A DNA stretch of 64,000 bases from Herbaspirillum sp. SJZ107 (GTDB lineage Bacteria; Pseudomonadota; Gammaproteobacteria; Burkholderiales; Burkholderiaceae_D), in assembly GCF_006715485.1 (NCBI RefSeq), contig NZ_VFNH01000002.1:1612001-1676000 (forward strand), read 5' to 3'. Under the pieces are notes generated by a model that saw only the letters and a list, made by a program, of their open reading frames with translations, made no database searches and was not told where the DNA came from. Below are positions 37,279 through 45,410 of this stretch, piece after piece. Both the position numbers and the translations under genes were made by a program. Positions within the stretch are counted from its first letter, which is position 1, and every line of letters begins with the position of its first letter.

Positions 37279-38610
37279 TCAGCTCAAATCAATGACAGCC
37301 GCGTCCTTGACCACGTCCCAGGCCGCCCCCACCAGCGTCGCCTCCACCCGGTTGCGCCCACCCGCCTTGGCCGCATACATGGCCCGGTCGGCGCACACGA
37401 ACAGGTTCTCGATCTCGTCCAGCTGCGTCGGCACGATGGTCGCCACGCCCACCGACACGGTCAGCCACGGCGAACTCGGCGAGCGCGGATGTGCCAGCTG
37501 CAGGGCTTCCACCGCGGTGCGGATCATTTCGGCCAGGCGGGTCGCGGCGTCGAGCGGGGTTTCGCCGAACAGCAGCACGAATTCCTCGCCGCCGTAGCGC
37601 GCCGCCAGGTCGGTCGGACGCGCCGCATGGCCCTGCAGCGCCTGCGCCACCTGTTGCAGGCAGGTGTCGCCGGCGGCGTGGCCGAGGGTGTCGTTGTACA
37701 GCTTGAAGTGGTCGACGTCGAGCACCACCAGCGACAGCGGCTGGGCGTTGCGGATCGCGCGCTGCCATTCCTTTTCCAGGAAAGCGTCGAACTGGCGGCG
37801 GTTGGCGATCTTGGTCAGCGGATCGAGCATGGCGGCGCGCTGCAGCGCATCCTCGGACTGCTTGTGGTGGCTGATGTCGTGCAGCAGGGCGACGAACAGG
37901 CCGGCGTCGGCGTGCATCGGGGTCAGGGTCAGGTCCATCGCGCGCAGGCTGCCGTCGTGGTGGCGAATGTTGACTTCGCGCGTGCCCTGGGCGACGGCAT
38001 GGTCGGCGGGCGCCTCGGGCTGCTCCAGCAGGTCGGCCAGGCGGCGGCCGACCAGCTCTTCCGGCTTGCAGCCCAGGTAGCGGTCGCAGGCGGGGTTGGC
38101 GTACTGGATGCGCCCGGACGCCTCGACGATCAGCAGGCCCTGGTCCATGCTGTTGACGATCATGCGCAGGCGGTCGGCCTGCGCTGTCTGGGTCTCGCTG
38201 GTGGTGCGCATGCGCAGCTGGGCGCGTACGCGCGCGCAGACTTCTTCCATGCGCAGCGGCTTCGGGATGTAGTCGGCGGCGCCGATGTCGAAGCCGGCGA
38301 CGATGTCGGCGGTCTCGTCGCGCGCGCTGATGAAGATCACCGGGATGCGCGTGGTGGCCGGATGCGCCTTCAGCCTGCGGCAGGCTTCCAGGCCATCCAT
38401 GCCGGGCATGACGATGTCGAGCAGCACCAGGTCCGGTTTCACGCGCAGGGCGATGTCGAGCGCGCGCTCGCCGGAAGTGGCGACGAAGGTTTGATAGCCC
38501 TGGCGCAGCATGATCGTGCGCAGCGCACCGAGGCTGTCGGGCGCGTCGTCGACGATCAGGATGGCTGGCTTGTGCGTGTCGGACAAGGACACGCTGACGG
38601 TGTTGGTCAT
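37279..38610 (-). CDS. Response regulator with PAS and GGDEF domains
   Basis: A 443-residue protein. The receiver domain has VDDAPDS, phospho-acceptor Asp65 (LVLLDIVMPG) and the Lys of PKPLRMEE. A PAS domain follows (about 150-270, MIVNSMDQGLLIVEASG and YANPACDRYLG), then a GGDEF domain with DPLTKIANRRQFD, DVDHFKLYNDTLGHAAGD and intact GGEEF. Phosphorylation by an unknown kinase should switch c-di-GMP synthesis. The start at 38610 begins the receiver; a longer frame to 39789 runs into another gene. Its upstream region is AT-rich with palindromes. Confidence 0.9.
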   Translation of the reverse strand: MTNTVSVSLSDTHKPAILIVDDAPDSLGALRTIMLRQGYQTFVATSGERALDIALRVKPDLVLLDIVMPGMDGLEACRRLKAHPATTRIPVIFISARDETADIVAGFDIGAADYIPKPLRMEEVCARVRAQLRMRTTSETQTAQADRLRMIVNSMDQGLLIVEASGRIQYANPACDRYLGCKPEELVGRRLADLLEQPEAPADHAVAQGTREVNIRHHDGSLRAMDLTLTPMHADAGLFVALLHDISHHKQSEDALQRAAMLDPLTKIANRRQFDAFLEKEWQRAIRNAQPLSLVVLDVDHFKLYNDTLGHAAGDTCLQQVAQALQGHAARPTDLAARYGGEEFVLLFGETPLDAATRLAEMIRTAVEALQLAHPRSPSSPWLTVSVGVATIVPTQLDEIENLFVCADRAMYAAKAGGRNRVEATLVGAAWDVVKDAAVIDLS

Positions 38611-38674
38611 ACTAGGCCTGCAGCTGCACGAGGGAAATCGAACAAAATGATACACCTGTTGTGATTTGCTGTGT

Positions 38675-38751
38675 AACAATTGTTGATTATTAGGAAAAAA
38701 ATTGTGCCCTCGTTGCAACCGACATTTGTTTACGTTTTTGGACAATTGTCC
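38675..38751. promoter_or_regulatory. AT-rich upstream region with two short palindromes
   Basis: AACAATTGTT (38675-38684) and GGACAATTGTCC (38740-38751) are perfect palindromes that share the core ACAATTGT. They lie upstream of the minus-strand response regulator-GGDEF gene (start 38610) and could be regulator sites. Confidence 0.4.
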
Positions 38752-38775
38752 GAGAGATGACGGCAAATGGCGGCG

Positions 38776-38807
38776 TAAAAAAAGGCCGCGCAGGAGGCGC
38801 GGCCTTT
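38776..38807 (-). terminator. Terminator of the transaminase gene
   Basis: An 11-bp stem AAAGGCCGCGC/GCGCGGCCTTT has a run of T on the minus side (complement of AAAAAAA at 38777-38783). It lies about 40 bp after the stop codon of the minus-strand gene at 38847. Confidence 0.85.
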
Positions 38808-38846
38808 TCGGCAGTGTCCGTATGCAGGCCGGGTGGCCTGCACCGA

Positions 38847-40040
38847 TCACATCTGCTCTTTGATCAGCTTGCCGAGGATGGCGATGCCTTCGCGGATGCG
38901 TTCCGGCGGCACGGTCACGAAGGACAGGCGCAGGGTGTGGGTGTCCGGGTCGTTGGCGTAGAACGGCGCGCCCGGCACGAAGGCGACGCGCGCGGCGATT
39001 GCCTGGTCGAGCAGCTTGGTGGCGTCGATCTGCTTCGGCAGCTCGACCCAGATGAACATGCCGCCTTCCGGACGGGTCCAGGTCACGCCGGCCGGGAACT
39101 GCTCTTCCATTGCATCCAGCATTGCCTGGCACTGGTTGGCGTACAGGGTGCGGATGGTCGGGATGTGCTCGTTCAGGAAACCGTCCTTGACGACTTCGTG
39201 CACCACCATCTGGGTGAGTGTCGCGGTGTGCAGGTCGGCGGCCTGCTTGGCCAGCTCGAGGCGGCGCACCAGCGGCAGCGGGGCGCACACGTAGCCGAGG
39301 CGGATGCCCGGGGTCAGCACTTTCGAGAACGAACCCATGTAGATGACGCCGTCCGGGTTCATGTTCAGCATGCGCGGCATCGGCTCGCCCTTGTACGACA
39401 GCGCGCCGTACGGATCGTCTTCGATCAGCGGCAGGCCGAGGCGGGCGCAGGTTTCCACCAGCTCGCGGCGGCGCTCGATCGACAGCGAACGGCCGGTCGG
39501 GTTCTGGAAGTTCGGCAGCGAGTACAGCAGGCGGGCGCCTTCGGCCAGGCCTTCGATCGAGGACGGCACCAGGCCGTGGTCGTCGGTCTCGACCGAGTGG
39601 AATTCGGGACGGTACACCGAGAACGCCTGCAGCGCGCCCAGGTAGCTCGGGGTCTCGACCAGCACCTTGCTGCCTTCGTCGATCAGCACCTTGCCCAGCA
39701 GGTCGAGCGCCTGCTGCGAACCGGACACCATCAGGATCTGCTCGGGCACGATCTTGCAGTCCGGCGTGGACAGGTAACCGGCGATCCATTCACGCAGCGG
39801 CGCGTAGCCATCGGTCGGGCCGTATTGCAGCGCCTGCTTGCCGGTTTCGCTCAGCACCTTGTCGTAGGCTGCCTTCATGCGCTCGACGGGGAAGGTCAGG
39901 GGCGACGGCAGGCCGCCGGCGAAGGAAATGATTTCCGGGCGCTGGGTAATCTTCAGGATTTCGCGGATCGCCGAGCTTTGCAGCTGCGATGCGCGTTCCG
40001 AAAACTGCCACTGGATGGGGTTTGGATTTTCGATTTTCAT
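38847..40040 (-). CDS. PLP-dependent aminotransferase (2-aminoadipate / LysN type)
   Basis: A 397-residue fold-type I aminotransferase. It has FAGGLPSPLTFP near residue 40, QYGPTDGYAPLREW, the PLP-binding tail YSLPNFQNPTGRS, and the PLP lysine in YMGSFSKVLTPGIRLGY. These are typical of 2-aminoadipate transaminase and related MocR-type aminotransferases without the DNA-binding domain. It transfers amino groups to 2-oxoglutarate or similar acceptors; substrate is inferred. The start at 40040 was chosen to match the family's N terminus; a GTG/ATG 27 bp upstream is possible. Confidence 0.83.
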   Translation of the reverse strand: MKIENPNPIQWQFSERASQLQSSAIREILKITQRPEIISFAGGLPSPLTFPVERMKAAYDKVLSETGKQALQYGPTDGYAPLREWIAGYLSTPDCKIVPEQILMVSGSQQALDLLGKVLIDEGSKVLVETPSYLGALQAFSVYRPEFHSVETDDHGLVPSSIEGLAEGARLLYSLPNFQNPTGRSLSIERRRELVETCARLGLPLIEDDPYGALSYKGEPMPRMLNMNPDGVIYMGSFSKVLTPGIRLGYVCAPLPLVRRLELAKQAADLHTATLTQMVVHEVVKDGFLNEHIPTIRTLYANQCQAMLDAMEEQFPAGVTWTRPEGGMFIWVELPKQIDATKLLDQAIAARVAFVPGAPFYANDPDTHTLRLSFVTVPPERIREGIAILGKLIKEQM

Positions 40041-40161
40041 ACTGATCTCACAGAGGAAGGACCGCATTGGGTGCGTCGGCCATTATAAAGCACGCTGGAT
40101 AAGCGGCTCGATTAATGAGGCCGCCTGGTAGGCAGCCCCAGTTCTGGTGCTGCCTGATCTT

Positions 40162-40623
40162 TTAAGCGACTTCGACGATCATTTCGATCTCGACGCAGGT
40201 GCCGCGCGGCAGCGAGGCAACGCCGAAGGCCGAGCGCGCATGCTTGCCGGCGTCGCCGAACAGCTCGCCGATCAGTTCCGAGGCGCCGTTGGTGACCAGG
40301 TGCTGTTCGTTGTATTCAGGGGTCGATGCCACCAGGCTCATCACCTTGACGATGCGCTTCACGCGCGACAGGTCGCCGCCGCAGGCTTCCTGCAGCGTGC
40401 CGACCAGGTCGATCGCGACCGAGCGTGCCGCTTCCTGGCCTTCGGCGGTGGTCTTGTCCTTGCCCAGCAGGCCGGTGTTCGGCGAACCGTCGGCGTTCTT
40501 GGCGATGTGGCCGGAGATGAAGACCAGGTTGCCGGTCTGCACGTACATGACATAGGCGGCAGCCGGGGTGGCCGGCGCGGCCAGCGTGATGTTCAATTCT
40601 TTCAGTTTGTCGTAGACGGACAT
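40162..40623 (-). CDS. RidA family enamine/imine deaminase
   Basis: A 153-residue RidA/YjgF protein. It has the conserved QTGNLVFISGHIAK, the region RVKRIVKVMSLV and the family signature GKHARSAFGVASLPRGTCVEIE with its arginine and glutamate. RidA hydrolyses reactive enamines such as 2-aminoacrylate made by PLP dehydratases. The next gene upstream is a PLP threonine/serine dehydratase, so the two probably form an operon that handles its product. Confidence 0.9.
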   Translation of the reverse strand: MSVYDKLKELNITLAAPATPAAAYVMYVQTGNLVFISGHIAKNADGSPNTGLLGKDKTTAEGQEAARSVAIDLVGTLQEACGGDLSRVKRIVKVMSLVASTPEYNEQHLVTNGASELIGELFGDAGKHARSAFGVASLPRGTCVEIEMIVEVA

Positions 40624-40698
40624 GGAATCCCCTGGTTGTGTTGCTTGAAAAAGAGCCGGTATTGTACGACTTGAAAGGCGCCCCCGGGCATGCGATTT

Positions 40699-41676
40699 TT
40701 AACGATCCGTCGCCGCCGCCAGCACCGGCGCGAACAGCGCGGCGTCGATGTTGCCGCCGCTGAGCGGCAGGCCGAGGCGGGCGCCGTCCAGCCGGCCGGC
40801 CGCACGCAGCTGCAGCGCCCCGGCCAGCGCCGCCGCCCCGGCGCCTTCGGCCAGGTTGTGCGTGCAGCGGTAATACAGGCGCATCGCCGCCGCTACCTCG
40901 TCGTCGCTGACGGCGATCACGTCGTCGGCATGGGCCAGCACGACCGGCAGCGACAGCGGATCCGGCGTGCTGCACGCCAGGCCGTCGGCCAGCACGGTGG
41001 ACGCGGGCGCCGCCACCGCCTGCCCGGCCTGGAACGACAGCCGGTAGCCCGGCGCATGCGCCGACACCACCCCGATCAGGCGCAGGTCGCGGCCGAGCGC
41101 ATTGCGCGCCGCCACCGCCGCGCAGAAACCGGAACCCTGGCCGATCGGCACCAGCAGCGTGTCCAGTTCGGGCCGGGCGCGCAGCAGCTCGAGCCAGCCG
41201 GTGGCCACGCCCGCCACCAGGTCGGGGTGGTAGGAGGGGACCATGTGCAAGCCTTCTTCCCTGGCCAGCGCATGGGCGTATTCGCGGCTGGCCTGGTAAT
41301 CGGCGCCGTGTTCGACCAGGCGGGCGCCGAAGGCGCGCATCGCCGCATTCTTTTCGCTGCTGTTCCCGTGCGGGACCACGATCGTCGCCGCAACGCCATG
41401 GCGGCGCGCGGCCAGCGCCACCGATTGGCCGTGGTTGCCGCGGGTGGCGGCAATCACGCCCTTCACATCCGGCTGGCGCAGCAGCAGGGCATCCAGGTAG
41501 ACCAGGCCGCCGCGCACCTTGAAGGCGCCGGTGGGCGCATGGTTCTCGTGCTTGATCCAGGCTTCGATGCCGAGTGCTTCGTTCAGCAGCGGCCAGCTGT
41601 ACTGGGGCGTGGGCGGCATGGCCGCATACACCAGGCGGGCGGCGGCGTCGATGTCGGCGAGGGTAGGTAGTTGCAT
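40699..41676 (-). CDS. Threonine/serine dehydratase (PLP fold type II)
   Basis: A 325-residue PLP lyase without an ACT regulatory domain. It has PLP lysine in NHAPTGAFKVRGGLVYL, substrate loop ATRGNHGQSVA, glycine-rich IGQGSGFCAAV and the end motif LPLSGGNIDAALFAP. It deaminates threonine or serine to the 2-oxo acid through an enamine. The RidA gene lies 75 bp downstream and would convert that enamine. The gene resembles catabolic threonine dehydratases, and the GQGSG loop differs from the GGGGL of the relative at 17124. Confidence 0.83.
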   Translation of the reverse strand: MQLPTLADIDAAARLVYAAMPPTPQYSWPLLNEALGIEAWIKHENHAPTGAFKVRGGLVYLDALLLRQPDVKGVIAATRGNHGQSVALAARRHGVAATIVVPHGNSSEKNAAMRAFGARLVEHGADYQASREYAHALAREEGLHMVPSYHPDLVAGVATGWLELLRARPELDTLLVPIGQGSGFCAAVAARNALGRDLRLIGVVSAHAPGYRLSFQAGQAVAAPASTVLADGLACSTPDPLSLPVVLAHADDVIAVSDDEVAAAMRLYYRCTHNLAEGAGAAALAGALQLRAAGRLDGARLGLPLSGGNIDAALFAPVLAAATDR

Positions 41677-41719
41677 GCGATGGGTCTCCAGTGAGCCGGC
41701 GAATCCGGTGAATCAATAA

Positions 41720-42643
41720 TCAGCGCCGTACCTGCATGCGGCGCCCCAGCGCCACCACGGCGATCACGGCCAGCGCAAACGCGCAGTTGGCCAGGGTGAG
41801 CGGCTCGCCCAGCAGGAGGGCGGCGCCGGCCAGCGACAGGAAAGGCTGCAGCAGCTGCACCTGGCCGACACGGGCGACACCGCCCAGCGCCAGGCCGCGG
41901 TACCAGAAGATGAAGCCGACGAACATCGAAAATACCGTGACGTAGCCGAAGGCAAGCCAGGCACCCGGGCCGGCCGCCGCCAGGCGCGCCGCCTGGCCGG
42001 CATCGAGCGTCAGCGCCAGAGCCAGTGCGATCGGCGGCGCGGCCAGCAGCAGGGCCCAGCCGATGGTTTCCGGACCGCCGATGCGGCGCGCCAGGCGCCC
42101 GCCTTCGGCATAGCCGGCCGCCGCCGACGCGACGGCGCCGAACATCAGCAGGTCGGCCAGGTGCAGGCTGCCGCCGCCCTGGGCCAGCGCGAAGCCGACG
42201 ACCAGCGCGGCGCCCAGCGCGGCCAGCAGCCAGAACCCGCGCGACGGCCGTTCGTGCCCGCGCAGCGCCGCATACAGCGCCGTGCACAGCGGCAGGACGC
42301 CGACCAGCACCGCACCGTGCGACGCCGGCAGCGAACGCAGCGCGATCGAGGTCAGCAGCGGAAAGCCGATCACGCAGCCGCCCGCCACGATGGCCAGGCC
42401 CCGCAGGTCGGCACGGGCAGGCAGCGGCGCCCGGGCCCGGCGCAGCCAGCAGGCGGCCAGCAGCGCCGCGCCGAGCGCGCGGCCGAGCGTCAGCAGCAGC
42501 GGATCGAAGGCGGCCACCGCCATCCGCGTGAACGGCAAGGTCAGGCTGAAGATGGCGACCCCGGCCAGCCCGAGCAGCAGGCCGCGGCTGTCGTCGCTCA
42601 TCCGCAGGGCGGGCGCAAGGGTGGACGGGGCAGGGTGGCGCAT
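41720..42643 (-). CDS. EamA/DMT family transporter
   Basis: A 307-residue membrane protein with ten predicted helices in two EamA halves (VAIFSLTLPFTRMAVAAFDP early; GYVTVFSMFVGFIFWYRGLALGGVARVGQVQLLQPFLSL late). Such carriers export amino acids or other small metabolites. A MocR-type regulator is divergent, and a direct-repeat site lies between them, so the regulator probably controls this exporter. The start at 42643 was chosen; an upstream ATG at 42664 in frame is also possible. Confidence 0.87.
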   Translation of the reverse strand: MRHPAPSTLAPALRMSDDSRGLLLGLAGVAIFSLTLPFTRMAVAAFDPLLLTLGRALGAALLAACWLRRARAPLPARADLRGLAIVAGGCVIGFPLLTSIALRSLPASHGAVLVGVLPLCTALYAALRGHERPSRGFWLLAALGAALVVGFALAQGGGSLHLADLLMFGAVASAAAGYAEGGRLARRIGGPETIGWALLLAAPPIALALALTLDAGQAARLAAAGPGAWLAFGYVTVFSMFVGFIFWYRGLALGGVARVGQVQLLQPFLSLAGAALLLGEPLTLANCAFALAVIAVVALGRRMQVRR

Positions 42644-42712
42644 GGCGGCTCCGAGGTGGATCATGGGGTGATTGCAGCAACAGGTGACCAGGGGTATGCT
42701 AGACCCGACTGC

Positions 42713-42734
42713 CGATACAGTCCCGATACACTCC
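42713..42734. promoter_or_regulatory. MocR-type direct-repeat operator
   Basis: CGATACAGTCC (42713-42723) is followed at once by CGATACACTCC (42724-42734): two 11-bp repeats that differ at one base, one helical turn apart. Direct repeats of this kind are typical of MocR/PdxR-type regulators. It lies between the divergent DMT exporter and MocR genes. Confidence 0.7.
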
Positions 42735-42764
42735 ACCTGATAAATATTGCACTGTAATGGCGAA

Positions 42765-44213
42765 ATGACCAACACACCCGGCCTGCATTTGTTGTCGCGC
42801 GAATCTGGCGAAGCGTTGCCCGACCAGATCGTGCGCTCGATCGCCGCCCGCATCGATGCGCGCCAGCTGCGCGCCGGCGCGCGCATGCCCTCGATCCGCA
42901 ACTTTGCCCAGACCCATGGCGTGTCGCCGTTCACGGTGGTGGCCGGCTACGACAAGCTGGTGGCCCAGGGCTACCTGGAGTCGCGCCGCGGCGCCGGCTT
43001 CTTCGTGCGCGAGCGTTCGGTGCTGAATGCCAGCCTGCATATCGGTCTGAAGGCAGCGCAGGACGCCACGGCGGTGCCCGAGACGCGTACGCTGGACGTG
43101 GTCTGGCTGATCCGTAACATGTTCCGCCAGTCGCCCGGCCAGCCGTCGAGCGGGTCGGGCGTCATGCCGGCCGACTGGCTGGACGGTCCCGGCATCGCGG
43201 GCGCGCTGCGCGCGGTCAGCCGCCAGCACAGCAGCCTGCTGCTCACCTACGGCACGCCGCAGGGCTACGCGCCGCTGCGCCAGCAGCTGCAGCGCAAGCT
43301 GGCCGCGCTCGACATCGAAGCGCCGCCGGAACAAATCGTCACCACGCTCGGCGCGACCCAGGCGCTGGACCTGGTGGCGCGCGAATTCTGCCGCCCCGGC
43401 GACACCGTGTTCGTCGACGACCCGGCCTGGTTCCTGATGTTCGGATCGTTCGCGGCGATGGGCCTGCAGGTGGTGGGCATCCCGCGCCTGGCCGACGGTC
43501 CCGACCTGGAACGCCTGGCGCTGCTCGCAGCCGCGCACAAGCCGCGCCTGTACGTCATCAATTCGGTGCTGCACAACCCGACCTCGACCACGCTGTCGGC
43601 GGCCAAGGCCTTCCAGCTGCTGCGCATCGCCGAGCAGCACGACATGATCGTGGTCGAGGACGATATCTACTGCGACCTGCATCCCGGCCCCGCGGTGCAG
43701 CCGGTGACGCGCCTGGCCGCGCTCGACCAGCTGCGCCGCGTGATCTACATTGGCGGCTTTTCCAAATCGCTGTCGCCCAACCTGCGCGTCGGCTTCATCG
43801 CCACCTCGCCGGACTATGCGGAGCGCCTGGCCGACCGCAAGATGCTGTCCACGCTGACCACCAGCGACATCGGCGAGCGCGTGGTCTACAAGATCCTGTC
43901 GGAGGGCTTGTACCGCAAGCACCTGGAGCGCATCCGCGCGCGCCTGGACGCGGTGCGGCCCGGCGTGCTGCGCCGCCTCGAAGGGCTGGGGCTGCGGATG
44001 GCGCCGGCGCCGGCGGCCGGCATGTTCGCCTGGCTCGATGCCGGCCGCGACACCAACGTGCTGGCGGCCCAGGCGATGGAGCAGGGCCTGCTGCTGGCGC
44101 CGGGCAGCCTGTTCTCGCCGCGCCAGCTGCCGACCACCATGATGCGGGTGAACATTGCGTCGATGGAGGATGCCGCGCTGTGGACCTTCCTGGAAAAGGC
44201 GCGCCGGGACTAG
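42765..44213 (+). CDS. MocR/PdxR-type transcription regulator (GntR wHTH plus aminotransferase)
   Basis: A 482-residue protein. An N-terminal GntR winged helix (about 5-80, LPDQIVRSIAARIDARQLRAG, MPSIRNFAQTHGVSPFTVVAGYDKL) is fused to an aminotransferase-like domain. The PLP lysine is in IYIGGFSKSLSPNLRVGFI. These regulators sense PLP adducts or amino acids. The direct repeat just upstream is the likely operator, and the divergent exporter the likely target. ATG at 42765 is preceded by few Shine-Dalgarno bases; a TTG at 42747 is in frame. Confidence 0.9.
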   Translation: MTNTPGLHLLSRESGEALPDQIVRSIAARIDARQLRAGARMPSIRNFAQTHGVSPFTVVAGYDKLVAQGYLESRRGAGFFVRERSVLNASLHIGLKAAQDATAVPETRTLDVVWLIRNMFRQSPGQPSSGSGVMPADWLDGPGIAGALRAVSRQHSSLLLTYGTPQGYAPLRQQLQRKLAALDIEAPPEQIVTTLGATQALDLVAREFCRPGDTVFVDDPAWFLMFGSFAAMGLQVVGIPRLADGPDLERLALLAAAHKPRLYVINSVLHNPTSTTLSAAKAFQLLRIAEQHDMIVVEDDIYCDLHPGPAVQPVTRLAALDQLRRVIYIGGFSKSLSPNLRVGFIATSPDYAERLADRKMLSTLTTSDIGERVVYKILSEGLYRKHLERIRARLDAVRPGVLRRLEGLGLRMAPAPAAGMFAWLDAGRDTNVLAAQAMEQGLLLAPGSLFSPRQLPTTMMRVNIASMEDAALWTFLEKARRD

Positions 44214-44310
44214 CCGGCGCCGTGCTCGTGCAACCCGGGTGACAATGCGCGTGTTTTCGTGACCGGTCCGGTGTTACATTGGGTGTTCCGCGACCTGTCA
44301 GGAGCACCCG

Positions 44311-44808
44311 GTGAACATGCTCAAGAGAACGTGCCTGATGCTGATGGTGCTGCTTTCCTGTGTCGGCTGTGACCAGGCAACGAAGCAGCTCGTCCGCATC
44401 CATGTACCGGAATCGGTCAGCTATTCCTTGTGGGGCGACATCATCCGGCTGCAGCATACGCAAAACCACGGTGCCTTCCTGAGCCTGGGCGCCACGTTCT
44501 CCGAATCCACGCGTTTCGCCATGTTCGTGGTCGCAGCGGCGGTCGCGCTGGCCGCCATGGTGATTTATCTGGTCCGCAAACCCGGCGTGACCGCGTTCGA
44601 CATCGTCGCCGTCTCACTGGTTGTCGGCGGCGGGGCAGGCAACCTGATCGACCGGATTATTTTCCGTGGCGGCGTGACGGATTTCCTGAACCTGGGCATC
44701 GGCGGGCTGCGCACGGGCATCTTCAATATTGCCGACGTGGCGATCATGATCGGGGTCGGCATGCTCTTCTATCGCAGCTTGCGGACGGCCGGCCGAAGTC
44801 GCGCATGA
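44311..44808 (+). CDS. lspA: Lipoprotein signal peptidase (prolipoprotein signal peptidase II)
   Basis: A 165-residue membrane aspartyl protease. All signature boxes are seen: DQATKQL near residue 24, the NHGAFLSLG box, GGGAGNLIDR and FNIADVAI; the catalytic aspartates are in the last two. It cuts lipoprotein signal peptides. It starts with GTG and stands alone, whereas the main lspA in betaproteobacteria usually follows ileS, so this may be an extra copy. Its 3' end overlaps the end of a convergent broken phosphatase gene by 65 bp. Confidence 0.9.
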   Translation: MNMLKRTCLMLMVLLSCVGCDQATKQLVRIHVPESVSYSLWGDIIRLQHTQNHGAFLSLGATFSESTRFAMFVVAAAVALAAMVIYLVRKPGVTAFDIVAVSLVVGGGAGNLIDRIIFRGGVTDFLNLGIGGLRTGIFNIADVAIMIGVGMLFYRSLRTAGRSRA

Positions 44809-45391
44809 GACCTTGCATAAATGTGTAGTGCTCCGCCTGCCCGTTTTTCAAGGCATACCGGAAGAACGCATCCCAGGACAGGCCGGTGAGCAGGGCGCGG
44901 ATCACCTTGGCCACGAAACCATGCGCGACCAGCACGACATTGCGGCCGGCAAAATCGTTCTCCAGCGTTGCCAAGCCTGCGGCGACGCGTTCGAACACGG
45001 TCTGGATGCTTTCGCCACCCGGAGGTCCGATGTCCCACTGCCGAGTAATATCCTGTTGCCACAGATCCGGATAAGCAAGGCGCGCCTCGTCCCTGGTCAA
45101 GCCTTCATACACGCCGACATTGCGTTACGCGAATGCATCCAGGATCGTGAAAGGCACATGCCATGTTGAGGCGAGCACCTCGGCGGTTTGCACGGCGCGT
45201 AGCCGGGGCGAGCAGATGATGGTGTCGGCACGGCCCTGGAGCAGGCGTGCCAGGTCTGCCGCCTGTTGCAACCCGAGTTCATCCAGCGGCGGATCGAGTG
45301 CGCCAAGGTAGCGCTCGTCGACATTCAGGGCGGTGCGTCCATGGCGCACGACAAACAGCGAAGTCTGGGGAGGATGTTGGTATGGGTTCAA
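44744..45391 (-). pseudogene. Histidine phosphatase family gene with an internal stop codon
   Basis: The two halves lie in one frame. Residues 1-88 (MNPYQHPPQTSLFVVRHGRTALNVD to ILDAFA) carry the catalytic RHG motif. A TAA at 45125-45127 is followed directly by RNVGVYEGLTRDEARLAYP and a second half with the later His in VLVAHGFVAKVI. In intact relatives the join reads like FRERNVGVYEGL, so one or two changes near 45122-45130 created the stop. The end extends 65 bp into lspA on the other strand. It may be a true pseudogene or a sequencing error. Confidence 0.8.
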
Positions 45392-45410
45392 GGGTGCCTC
45401 TGGCGCGGGA

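Noticed and set aside
37279..39789. 836-residue reading of the response regulator gene
   Set aside because: The extra N-terminal part reads through the 38.6-38.8 kb promoter region and the next gene in a wrong frame; the receiver starts at 38610.
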